Under the pieces are notes generated by a model. That model did no database searches. It had not been told where the DNA came from and saw only the letters and a list, made by a program, of their open reading frames with translations. Both the position numbers and the translations under genes were made by a program. 64,000 nucleotides of DNA. Source: Cheilinus undulatus (taxonomy: Eukaryota; Chordata; Actinopteri; Labriformes; Labridae). The stretch lies in the NCBI RefSeq assembly GCF_018320785.1, contig NC_054865.1:32798398-32862397 (forward strand). The letters are read 5' to 3'. This document shows positions 1 to 12,800 of this stretch, in pieces (positions within the stretch are counted from its first letter, which is position 1; each line of letters starts with the position of its first letter).

Positions 1-25
1 AAACACTTGCTAATTTACTTGAATA

Positions 26-829
26 TACAAGAACATCTCAAAAAATTAGAATATCATGAACAAGTTCAATATTTTTTGTCACTCATTTCAGAAAGTGAAA
101 CCCATATATTATATAGACTCATTACACATAGAGTGAAATATTTCAGGTCTTTATTTCTTGAAATGTTGATGATTATGGCTTACAAATAATGAAAACCCAA
201 AATTCAGTGTTTCAGAAAATTAGAATATTGTGGAAAAAGTTCAATATTTGAAAGTCATGGTGTCACACCCTAATCAGCTAATTAACTCAAAACACCTGCA
301 AGGGTTCCTGAGCCTTTAAATGGTCTCAGTCTGGGTCAGTAGGCTTCACAATCATGGGGAAAACTGCAGACTTGACAGATGTCCAGAAGACAGTCATTGA
401 CACCCTCCACAAGGAGGGTAAGCCACAAAAGGTCATTGCTAAAGAAGCTGGTTGTTCACGGAGTGCTGTATCCAAGCATATTTATGTGTCAAGCATATGA
501 CGCCGCATTGATGCAGTAATTCATGCAAAAGGAGGCCCAACCAAGTACTGAGTGCATAGAAATGAACATACTTTTCAGAAGCCTGACATTTCTGTTTAAA
601 ATATCCTTTTTTATAGATCTTATGTAATATTCTAATTTTCTGAGACACTGAATCTTGGGTTTTCATTATCTGTAAGCAATAATCATCAACATTTCAAGAA
701 ATAAAGGCTTGAAACATTTCACTCTATGTGTAATGAGCCTATATAATATATGGGTTTCACTTTCTGAAATGAGTGACAAAAAATATTAAACTTTTTCATG
801 ATATTCTCATTTTTTGAGATGCACCTATA
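26..829 (+). mobile_element. Tc1/mariner element, internally deleted, with ~200-bp inverted ends
   Basis: The first 210 or so bases (from about 26) reappear inverted at about 620-829, giving long terminal inverted repeats typical of one teleost Tc1 family; both ends abut TA. Between them, at 353-480, a plus-strand reading begins MGKTADLTDVQKTVID and continues into a helix-turn-helix stretch (IAKEAGCSRSAVSKHI), the N-terminal DNA-binding part of a Tc1 transposase. The catalytic DDE domain is absent: the sequence jumps to the element's 3' flank near 490-540. The copy is therefore a deletion derivative that cannot make transposase. It sits in the intron of heatr3 that follows the last exon visible in this window. 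Confidence 0.85.
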
Positions 830-883
830 CACTGCACTCACTAGTTGGAGGATTTTAAGTGCATACACACAAGCGGAAGGTAC

Positions 884-3800
884 CTTTGCCTTGAAGACAG
901 GTTGAAGTGCCTTTAGTGAAGGTAGTAACTGGATGTTTTTAGCAGCTTTCTCTGCCTCGTCTCCATCTGCAAACACATCAAACAGGGCATCGAGGGCTTC
1001 GCCATTCACAACCAGGTCAGCATCCCTCGTGGCAACTTGAAGCAAGGCCTTCCCGATCATCTGCACAGACAGAGATTTTTAGAGGACGAACAAATATTCA
1101 AAGAGAAGATAAGAGAGAAGCATTATACCTGAAGTGTTTCAGCAGTTCCCTTCTCTTTGGCTAATGTGCTGCCAGTGATGCCCAGAATGGCGACGGCATT
1201 AACCCTCACACTGACAACTTCACAGTGAGTGGCTGCTTCGCTCAGACTCATTAGCTGCTGGGGGGTCATACACTAACAAAAAAGAACAAACAAAGCAGGC
1301 AGATATTAAGCTCTCCAAATTATAAACCAAGCACCATCTAGTGTGAGCTGACAGATGATATAAAAGTTTGTAAGGAATCTCCACAAAGGATATACAATAC
1401 ATTTTTGTACAGCTAAGACTGAGTGCCAGGCTTTAGTTTTTGATGATATAAATACTGAGATCAGGCAATCACTTCTGAAACATGTTCACATGTCCTTGAA
1501 TTGTGTTTACGATGGAGTTTTACAGCGTAAAGTAGTTCACAGTGTAAAAGCAAATCAGTATGCAAATTAGTACGCATCTATCCTGGTAATGATCCTCAGT
1601 GTGATAAATGTCACCTGGAGCTTTTCCATTACATGGAGACGCTTGGCTTGACTCAGCATGGCAGCCAAGCGCGGCAGGGGAATTGCTTTTCCACCACAGT
1701 TGTGCTACCTGTTTGAGGGTGTGTCTAGTGCTGATGACACAGTGTTGAGTCCTCATCGGTCTAATCCACAGACTGATCTCTATGTCTGATCTGATTGACT
1801 TTACATCGTTATATAGCAAAAATTAACTGTAAACTGACAGCGCAGCACCTCCCTCTTTTGCCCCTCTCTCTGCGATCAAAAAGCAAAAAATAATTCATGC
1901 CTATCATCAAAGAGAGAATTTTCCTGCATAGAAGTTTAAAAACAGTCTTCTGATGACTGATTTATGGGTCTATAGGATAGCAGAAAATTAACAATCACAT
2001 TTTTGGTTTGGGCAAAAGAACTGCATGCTTTACTAGCGCCAGTTAATAAATTAAAGACTGTCTATTGTGGACCAAATGTTTCAAACATCTCCAGTATTTT
2101 ACTTTTAAAAAGTCTAGAATTTACTTGTCCATGAGAATTGGAAAGGGTCAAAGTTTTTATATTACTAGGATGTGAAAAATCTTTAATCCTGGACCAGTGT
2201 GAGAACTCAGGCCATGTGCAACTATCGGGTCAAGTATGAGGACATAAATCAGGAGTTTTGGTCTTATGTCTCAAACGTTTCAGTCACACAATGAATGCTG
2301 TTACACAGCTGTAGTCAGTCCAAGTAGAGGCAGGGATAAAACATATCTCCCTGTGGGATGAAAATCTATCATCACAGGGTGGAATTCAGCAGCAGAAGGG
2401 GTAAGTCCCCTGGCCAATCGCACACTGTGAACCACTTTAACGTCACTGTGGCATGCTTGGAGGCAAGGCTGACTTGCTTTGACTCTCCTCTAGAGCAAGA
2501 CCATTCTCGGCTCGGTGCAGCTAAAGCGGTGATGGAAAAGTAAATCAGCATGACTCGGTGCGGCCAAAAGTCATAGTGGAGAAGCCCCAGTGATGGGGGA
2601 AAAGCCCCAACCTCAGACCATCTAGTCTAGCCCACATGATTCAGACCTGTCCTGCACTATCTCTATATTGCAAATATTTTTGATTCACTCTCTGCCATCA
2701 CTAACATCCACCCCTCACTACTGGTTGGCCTGTTTGGTGTTCTGTCCACTGACAACGCACTACGCTCCCATTTTATTGATCTTGTAGCTTTCTTTACTTT
2801 ACCAGCAAGGCAAGGAATTTTGATGCACTGAAAGAGCCCTCGTGAATGAAGGATGCCCTGTACTTTATGAAATCAGAAAAAAAATCAGATACTCTCTTTG
2901 AGGCCTTAATACAAATTTGCCCAAAATATGGTTACCCTTTTAGAGCCCGTTAGATTCCTCTAGCTGGATGCTTTCCCCATTGACTGATTGACGTTTTCTA
3001 CAACACTTCACCAACATCACATACCAACCTATGCCAGTAGTGAGGTATGCGCAATATATAGAATGCTGTTTTCTTCAAATGTCCTCTATAATTAATTCCT
3101 TCTCTTTCTATTTGTTTTTTGTGTGTGATTGCATTCTCAATAAGGATGCACTTTCTTAGCATCCTTATTGTCTTTGCTAATGTCTACGCCATGCAGAATT
3201 TTTATGTACATTATTAATCCAGATATTGTGCAAAGGATTTTTATTATATGACCACTGCTGTTGTACAAGTTGAAAGTTCTTCTTGCAAATGTCAAAATAA
3301 ATCATATGTAAAGCTAAAACAAAGGGGAAAAGTGTAGCTCCAGTGTTTCATTTAACATTGTAAATGCACAAAAATAAGGGAAAAGAGCCCCTTTGCTAAT
3401 TTCAAATAGCTTTTCAGAGCAAGAACTACTCACTTAAAAATAGCTCTGTTGAATCTTTAGAGAATTTTATCAAAAGTCTAAGAACAATTCAACCCTGAAG
3501 ATGTCATCGAGGTCATCTCAGCCAGGGCTTGTGGACTTCAAAAGGAAAGGAAAGTTCGAGGCTATGTTATGTTTCTTACCTGGGGGATATTTTTGGAGGC
3601 AATCATCTGTAAAAGAGATCGCATGGCGCTGATGACAGCCTCTAGGAACTCCTCATCTTTAGGGATCTCTGAACACAGTAAAAAGTAACTTGTTAGTAAA
3701 CAGATGAGTAAACTGCTGTACTACTGCACCGGATTATTCTTACAGTTTAATTTAACTGTGTTCATGCATTATAGAGGAAAATATGTCTTAAAGGTACAAT

Positions 3801-6800
3801 GTGTGAAACTGGTCAGATTCTAGTTCACAATGCACACTTCTGGTGCTCATAGTGGCAACCTGGTATTTTATATATACAGATGATTAAACCCTAAGATAAA
3901 ACCTACTAAAAAATTGGATTAATTTTTACAAAGTTTGTTCTGCTAATAGCTACTAGGCAAAATATCACACACTGTACCTTTAACCCTAATGTAAATGTTG
4001 CCTTTGTGATGCATTTCAATATGACACAATTGTAAGACCTTCTGCTCCAAAAACTAGCAAGGACAGGTGCTGTGCTGCCTCCTGCAGGGCTTCTGCTCCT
4101 CCCAGCGACTCTGCATCCATGGTGGAGAGGATGCTGTGAAGGCAGGTCAGTGCCCGGGACTGAACACGCTGCATCCTGAGGAAAAGAGGTGAAGATGGAA
4201 ATGAGATCAAATCATTTTGAAAATACCATTAAAAAAACACACAGATACCATGAACAAATTCTGATAAAAGAAAGAGGATGTGTAGTGAAGATTACTTTTT
4301 TATCAGGCTTCTCCAGGAGGGGTTCCTTCGGCACACATCCATGGCCTCTTTTCTTGGTGAGCCAGTCTTTTTGAGGACCTTCAATAAAAAAAATATTACA
4401 ACAAAGTATTTTGGCAAATACGATCAACAAAGAATTAAGTTCACAAAAAAACTCTTATAAAATGACTAATGGCTGTGACGACTTAGCACTACATTTTTTT
4501 TGTCTAAAGTAGCCATACAAAAAAAAGAAATACTCTGTTAAGGTGTGTTAATCATGATTGCACATTGACTCTAAACTTTTGTCTGTCATCATTTCTTCCA
4601 AAAACTGTTACATTTTTGTGATTTTTTTTTGCATAAGTCCAAGTCATTGAAATGGGTAACTGATTATACAGAACAGCAGCTAAAGCTGTGCCAACCCCTT
4701 CAGTTTCTTAAAACAGTATAAAAATCGGTTAAAAGTGGCAAAAATGTGTTTAAAGCGGCACAGATGGGGGAACAGAAGTAAAATAAATGGGATTAAAAGG
4801 GGAAAAAAAACTGTATCAAGAGGCAAAAAATAGGAAGAAAAGGGGAAATAGGAGGCAAAAAAGACTCAACAGTAGTGAAAATCGCAGAAAAAGTAGTGAA
4901 AGGGGTTAAAAAGTGTCAAAATAGGTTAAAATGTGGCAAAAATGTATAAAAAGTGGGAAATAAAAGTGGCAGAAACAGGCTGAGAAAGTGGTTATAAAGG
5001 GTTAAAAAGTGTCATAAATAAACAACTTCTTGGACTAGCCAGGATACTAGCACCATTGCTACTGATCCAACACACCTGCAATGATATGAACAATTAATTA
5101 CAACTGGGGAAGGCTAAATCTCCGGGTTTGTCAGAGGCCCAGCTAAATCTGTGGGCAGTCCTAAGTACGAGACCATGCCTCGCACTACAAATATTCACAA
5201 TGAATAGAAAATAATCTTACTGGACTCGGTGTGCAAGGTTTGGCTGCCTGACACTTTTTTTTATCAGATTATGGATCCAAGAAACGTATCCCAAAATGAC
5301 AGCATCAGTGCACAAAATGTTGAGACTTAATCTAAAACAGCTCCAAAAAAATCTACTTTTAAATGCTGTTAATACCATAGCGGTGTTTTTCAAATTTTTG
5401 CAAAAGGCACAGCTAAGATCAAGCTTAAATCACAAGGTACACCATGTTCATACCAATGCAAAATAACTAATTTAATATGCTGCAGTATCTTCCTTTGTTT
5501 TGTTTTTGTGGTAGTTATAACAAATGCTCGAGGTAGAGATTCCCATGACACACCTAGACTTGCCTCGAGAACACAAGTGCGCTATGAAACATCATTCTAG
5601 TTTTTTGTTTCTGAACATCATTCTAGTTTTTTGTTTCTGTTAGAAACTTTGACTGTGCTGCTGCCAGTGTTGGACTCCAGAAAAAGGTGTATTTAATCTT
5701 AAACATTTTTATAAATAAATAAATAGATTAGTAAACAAACATTAAGCAGGGTTGCATAAGTGCTAATGTGGTTAAGGTTAAGTAATTACATCAGTTCAGC
5801 TTGTGGTGATTGATGGGTGGAGTTTACCACATAATCAAAACAACATTTAGGTTAGCAGTTTTAGAAATACATGGTCAAATAACAGCTCAATAACACTTTA
5901 AATGCTTTTGTAAACGTTTCAACACCTCAAGGGACCTCTCCTTTCTAAGTGACAGATATGGTGAGAACAAAAACAGGTTTTTGCCTTTTCAGGGATGTTG
6001 TGGTTGATTAAGGCTGCATGGACTTCAGCAGATAAACACAGTGGAGACATTAGATTTGATACTCCATCACAGAGGCCATCAGGGCCCATGTCACTTTCAT
6101 CGCTGCTCGACTCCTCCTCCCACTCATCATCTGAAGGGTCTGGAGACACAAATGTAGAAAATCAATCAAGGAAACAAAGCTACTTATAAAGGATACCCAA
6201 GGGCCTGAATCAACTCAAATGACTTATGTATGTTCTTTTTCAAAAGCCTTATTCGATATGCTAAAAAATACTGGGTGGGGGTGTCACAGGACATAATGTT
6301 GATGAAAAATGCCTGGGGTCAGCACTGCTGTCTGTGCCCGCAACACTCACCATCAGAGCAGCACATGTTGACAATGATCTCCAAGGACGTTTGCTGGGCT
6401 GTCAGCAAGGCCGTTGCCTCCCTCAGCTCCTCCTTGCCCCTCTAGACAAAAACAAGCAGCCATGTGAGTCAACAAGCAACCAAAACGATGACTGTTAGCA
6501 CCGTTATCACCCGGCCTGAGTTCAGCTGCCTGCCACAAAGAGGAGATTCATTTCTACAGATGCACTCAAGCATGTCCAGCTGCACCTTTGAACTGTGATG
6601 CACTTTCAACCCAATAAAGGAGGTTAATTTAGGAGGTTTAAAAAAAGTAGAGGTAGTTAATCTACTTTCTGTGGCTTTGTGTTGTGTTAAGACAAAATGA
6701 TCTTCCATACCTGTTTATTTACACTGCTACTGTAAAAAAAAAAAAAAACATAAATGGTTTGAAATAGACCACTAGTGTAACCAGTAATATTAAAGTGTGT

Positions 6801-9800
6801 CCTGTAATGCCACCAGTAATTTTGGGGCTCTGTGACAGATATTAGGAGGACAGCTCCCCCTCACTGAGGTCTAGTCTGGAGAATGTGATGGAAGCCAGAG
6901 GCTGCTCCCTACATGAACCTTGCCAAGTGTCCCCAGAATGTGACTTTTTTTTTTTTTCTTTTTTGCTCTGTCAGTCCTGCTCGCACTCCAGGATGACTCA
7001 TGCACCACTCTTTCACCAGGCATAACTGCCTCCAAAAACCAAAACCAAACTGTTGCCTCTAATAGACCACCATACATTTTCCAAAAATGTAAGAATTTAG
7101 GTTAGTCTTTCTCCATAGAAGCCCAAGTATTCCATAGTAAACATGTTACCTACGATAGTTCAGACACTGCCTTTTTATTTTGATTTTTAGAGTCCACTTC
7201 TCTTAGCTATATGTGGATATAAATTAATTTATTCAGACAGCATTAAGCTGGATCTATAACTTCAAAAGTAAATAAATAAGTTAAACAGTGGAGAAAAGAT
7301 ACAATTTCAAACTTAGCTGTAAATAGTTTTAACAAAAAAGTGCACTGCCTTGATTTGAAAATGCAGAATACAGGCTCCAGTGGTGTCTGCTCATTTGTTC
7401 ATTAAAGGTGCAGTGTGTAAAATTGGGACTATCAACATCTAACAGTCAATTCTGGAGTGTGATGCTCATTTCTCTGGTGATAACTGTGGGAACCAGTGAA
7501 GTTTAAAAATCAATACATGCTTAACTGTTATTTGGTTCCTTCTATGGTGCAATAGAAACAGGCAAAATGCAAAAATCCAAGATGGCAGCGTCCTTGGAGG
7601 GGACCCTCCCTATGTATGAATAAAAGGCTTATTCTGAGTTAATTTAAAACATAAATTTAAAAAATGTGTTATCAGATGTCAACACTAATTTAGATCAATC
7701 TACTTATAAATGTTATGTTTCATTTTAACCAAACTTGTTTTGCTAAATGCTACTAGGCTAAATATTACACACTGCACCTTTAAAGTCACTGTCAAGCTCT
7801 GAATCAGCCAACAGCAGGCCTCCAAAGCTCTCCTGTTGTGGTTCTTTTAAAGTGACCAAATCTGACACAACGGCAGCTTCTGTCTTTATGTCAGCGATGC
7901 ATTTAATCAGACGTATACAGAGTAATAATAATTGAGCAGAGATGATCATGCTGGTGAGCAGGAAAAAGTACAAGCCCTTTTATTATGAGCACAAAGATCT
8001 CACTGGTTCTTTGAAACTTCATCACCCATGCAGGATAACTAGAAATGAATTAGCCTGCATGTTTATGTATGAATTTCATACATGCACAAACTGAAATTTT
8101 CAGTTTGAGAGCACTACTTGTGTTTCTTTACTGTTTTATCTATTATAATCTGTCATTCATCATAATAAATTGTTATGTATCTTTGGCATCAGCTGATATA
8201 TACTGGCCTGACAAACTTATCAGTAAAGATCTAACAAGAATTAAATCATGTTCCTGTCAGCAACTCAAAGTTCATACAGTCTTGGATGAGTGTGTTTTTA
8301 CTGTGTTCAAAGGTCAGAAGACACTCTGAAACTGTTGCATTCATAAATAGCCACAGACTGCTAATGCACCATACAAGAGATACCACTTACAGGTAAGAGG
8401 TCAGAGAAGTCGTTATCAGCCCTCACGGCTTTTCCATTCCTCCTGTGTTTAGGTCCTTCCTCCTCCTCGGCCATATCCTCCTCAGCCAGCTCTCCTGCTG
8501 CCAGCTCTACGGCGTCTGCAGAAGCTGGTGTGTTTCTGTTACGCTCCTCTTCTGCCTGTTTGAGTTCAGGTATCAGTGATCCTGAGTCCAGGTCCAGGCA
8601 CTGAGACAAAGTGGCCACCACGGCATTGAGGGTCTGCGCCTGACGGGCAGCTGGCAGACTTCCCTTCATGTTCCATAGAGTCCCTGATGAGCAGACAGGA
8701 AAGACAAGACTCATCAAGAAAGACTCATTAAAGTTAAATAATATTTGTTCCATTAAATGAGGCATCCCTGCTTATGGAGGACACCTATGTTTCTTACAGC
8801 AGTGGTTCCAAACCTTTCTCCTTAGGGACCCCCACTCCCAAAAACCCCCAAAGACCCATTTGAAAAATTAATCAAATTCAATTGTTTTCATTGAAAAATA
8901 CCAACATAACAGTCCTACTTACACTTATGGTATTTTAGGTCCAGTCTACAAATGTTTAAAATGGAGCAGATCTGTTAATCTTTTAAGGAAAAAAATACAA
9001 ATTTTCAAAACTAATAAGTCAGAATTTTGGGAGAAGAAAATGTGTCATTTTTCAACTTAAAAGTCCTACATTTATGTGAACCAAAACCTAGAATTTCTGA
9101 AATTATGAAGTCAGAAACTGATGATTGCATGGACTTCAGACCAAATCAGATGAATGTTTGCTTGCACAAGTTCTGCAGTTGAGAGCTAAATCAAAAGATA
9201 CCTCTTACTGGGACTGATCAATAGGAAACTGTAATTTTAGCCCAGAATCATCACTGTAGTCTGGGGTTATCCAGCCACTGTTCTAAGTATGGTTTCTATT
9301 AAATTTACAACTTAAAATTTCATAAATTTATGACTTTGAAAACCTGGAATTTTAGAGCTTATACCAGGCCTATTCAATTAGCAGCCCAGGGGCCACATGA
9401 GGCCCAGAACCAGTCCCCCAAGTGGCCCAGCCTGTGGTCATGCCAGCGATGCAGAGGGTAACCTGTTTCACAAGTTTTCATAAATTCCCACAGTATTTCA
9501 GATCATGAATGTAACACTCTGCATAGCCCAGCAACAGTCTGCCTACAATGCAGTACATTGTTTTGAAGCGTGGCTAGCGATGCTGACAGAAGTAGCCACA
9601 AAATACCAAGTATAGAACATGTCCTTTTCAACTTTAGCTACAACTGTGCAAATTTAGCTTTTATGCACTTTGAAATATGCCTGGATAAGATGTTACCAAA
9701 ATTATTACTTATAGAATTTAATTTAATTTTTTCAATTTATTTATTTATTTTTATTCAAGTGGGAAAAAAAACATTTTTACTACCTCAGATTATGTTCAAA

Positions 9801-12800
9801 TACAGCTCTGTTGTTGGGTTTTCACGCACTTTTTGACATGCTTTTTTCATGTTACCAAATTTTAGATTACAAATAAAAAGTGCATATTTTTCATCAAATT
9901 GATATGCAATGGTCCAAAATTTGACATTAGCAGCTGCTTACTGGGGGCCGAACATGTCTGGCCCAGCTATATTTCTTGATTTTAAAATTTGGCCCAGCTG
10001 AATTTTTAAATGAATAGCCCTGGCTTATACTGTCAGAATTACAACTTTTAAAACTGAAATTCCGAGTTTAGTTTCTTATAAATATAACACTTTATAATCT
10101 TAAAATCAAGTTTTTCCCTCAAATATTAAAAAAATCTCTGAAAAAAATAACAGAACATCTTTACTTTGAATCATTTAGGGTGACCCTAATATGCCACCAT
10201 ACATTGTTTCCAATCATGATTGTAAAAAAATATATGTACACCTAATTTTAAAAGCGTCATAGCAGACCCCCCACCTCCCGAGATCTTTTGTGCCCCACTG
10301 GGAGTGCCCAGACCCCAGGTTGGGAACCAGTGTCTTCGAGCATGTGTAATGATAGTTAAATTTTTATCATTGACAAAGAGATGACAGGTGATAAACTGTA
10401 CCTGCAGCTAATGTCCTGAGGAGAGTGTGTGCCATGCCAGGCTGAGATGATAGCAGTGTATTCTCCAGGACTCCGAGCACAGCAGTATTTAAACTACAGA
10501 GCAGCTCTGGGTTATCCTCAGTCACAGTGTGCAGACAGTGAGCTGGTTGGTTTAAAAAAGGGAAGAAGATAGATTATAAATGTATATGCTTATGCCCGTG
10601 TTTCGTTATGCATATGTCACAACATTCAAATGTGAATTTTCTATCAAACATATTCAAATAAAATCTAAATAATAAAATATTTGTACGTGCATTCCCAGAT
10701 CTTCTTTATATATAAACATTTACAAAGAAGGAAAAAAAAATTGGGGTACAGATAATTATTTTTTGAAAAGTGATGTGTACTTAAATCCTAAACTTAAGTT
10801 TTGCAAATCCTTTTTATGTGCATTTATTCTTTCTGAGACGGACTTGCCACCATGCTAATGAAGGTCTTTGTTTTAAAACAGTAATGTTTGCCTTTTTTTT
10901 TTAATCTCCATCAGGAACAACAGTTTATCTTCAAAAATAACTTTTATAGGTCGTTTGTAAAGTCAGTGGAAGTTGAAAGTCATTTCTGTAAACAGCACTG
11001 TAATGGACTGTGTCCATAACCCACGTTTTAGCACACATTTTCAATACAAAGCCAAAATTTCCTTTCCTTTTCCCTGCCCTTTAAAGGTCAATGCTGCATA
11101 TCGTTGCACATTACTGCCACCTATTGATCAGGAATAATGTGAAATTTTACTAAAACCTGCTACAGTTCAAAACCCTATTGGGGAACCGTTACTGTGCATG
11201 GTAAGATGTCAGTGGGGATCTAAATGTACCAGATCTCAACAAGACCTTTACTGGAGCTAATGAAAGTCTTGTGTATGTTGATGTGACAAAAAAGGAGATT
11301 TATAATAAAACTTCTACCTTGTCTGGAAAGATGTAGACTTAACTTTCATAAAATCCATTGCATAATTGATGATATATATGCAGTTTATCCCAAATATTTC
11401 CCAAGAGCTGTTAAGCAGAGGAATGATTTTTAATTCAACTTTTCCAAACATCTTAGTTCTATTTTGGATGCTGAAATTATTTTACTTTGCACACAGAAAC
11501 AAAATTCTTTTACAAAAATCAAAAACTACCAGGGTTTAAATTACTAGCCCTCTTTATGCTAGAAGTTTATTGTGTCTCTTTTTGCTGAATACCAGCCTGC
11601 AGTTTTCAACAAGTCTCATTCCTGAGGAATCCCAGCCCATTCTTCTTTGGCAAATCTCTCAAGCTCCTCCAGATTTGACTGTCTTCTGGCATGGGCCTTA
11701 GTCTTCAGTTCACCCCATACATTTTCAATGGGATTCAAGTCAGGGCTTTGTGCAGGCCAGTCAATAATGTTCACTCTGGTCTTCTGGAGGTAGTCCTTTA
11801 CCAGGAGTGACGTATGTTTTGGGTCGTTGTCTTGTTGGAAGCCACAACCCAGGCCCAGCTCTGCTGCTGACTGTTTTGAGTTTTCTTTCAGAATCTTCAC
11901 ATATCCTTTTCTCTTTGTGATTCCTTCCACCTGTATGAGATCCCCTGTTCCAGATACACTGAAGCATCCCCACAGCATAATACTCCCATCGTCACGTTTC
12001 ACTGTCTGGGGGGTGTTCTTTGGGTTATGCACCTCTACTTTCTTTCTCCAAACATAAGCAACATCGCCAAGGCCAAAGAGCTCTAATTTGACGTCATCTG
12101 ACCAAAGGACATACTTCCAGTATCAGAGTCTTTCTCCAGGTTGTCTTTAGCATCCTTCAGTCTGGCTTGAAAGATTTTTTTGGTCTTCAACCTCACAGTC
12201 CATTCCTGTAGAGAGCTCTAGTGATGGTCACTAGTGTCTTGATAGTTGTTCTGGGGTCTTTAGACACATCTCTCACTAATTTTCTTTCCAGAGTCTCTGA
12301 AATCTTTCTCTTCCTACCTCTGCCAGGCTTGTTCTGAACAATGTGGCTCTCTTTGAATTTCTTTATGATACTTCTAAATCCAGATCTTGACACTTGAAAA
12401 CACTGTGAGAACTTTATATATCCTTCTCCTGCTTTGTGAGCATCAAAAATTATTTTTCTCCCATCTTCAAAGATTTATTTTGTTTTTGCCATGATGCTTT
12501 CACAGTGACAACTCAAACCCTTGCTTGAGTTTTAATACTGTTTGTAAATTAGAAGATAATACTCAGTTTTAACAAAGTTAAAGCACATCATTGCCCAACA
12601 GAGGTTTATGCAATGGCTCAACAAAAAGGTCAGTTCTAAATGGTAGTTTTTGGTTTTGTGAAATAATTTTGCTTTGTTTTCCTTTTTTATACCTTATTTA
12701 GTGATGCAAAACATCATAAACAATACAAGACAAGTGAGAAACACAACCCAAAGAGTACTATGAGGAAAGAAAGAGGAAAAGAAAAAAAAAAGGAACGAAC

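Noticed and set aside
1520-2580. Two GC-richer patches with ATGGAAAAG motifs (about 1615-1710 and 2480-2575)
   Set aside because: They resemble a dispersed fish repeat, but I could not define ends or a target duplication, so I did not list them as elements.
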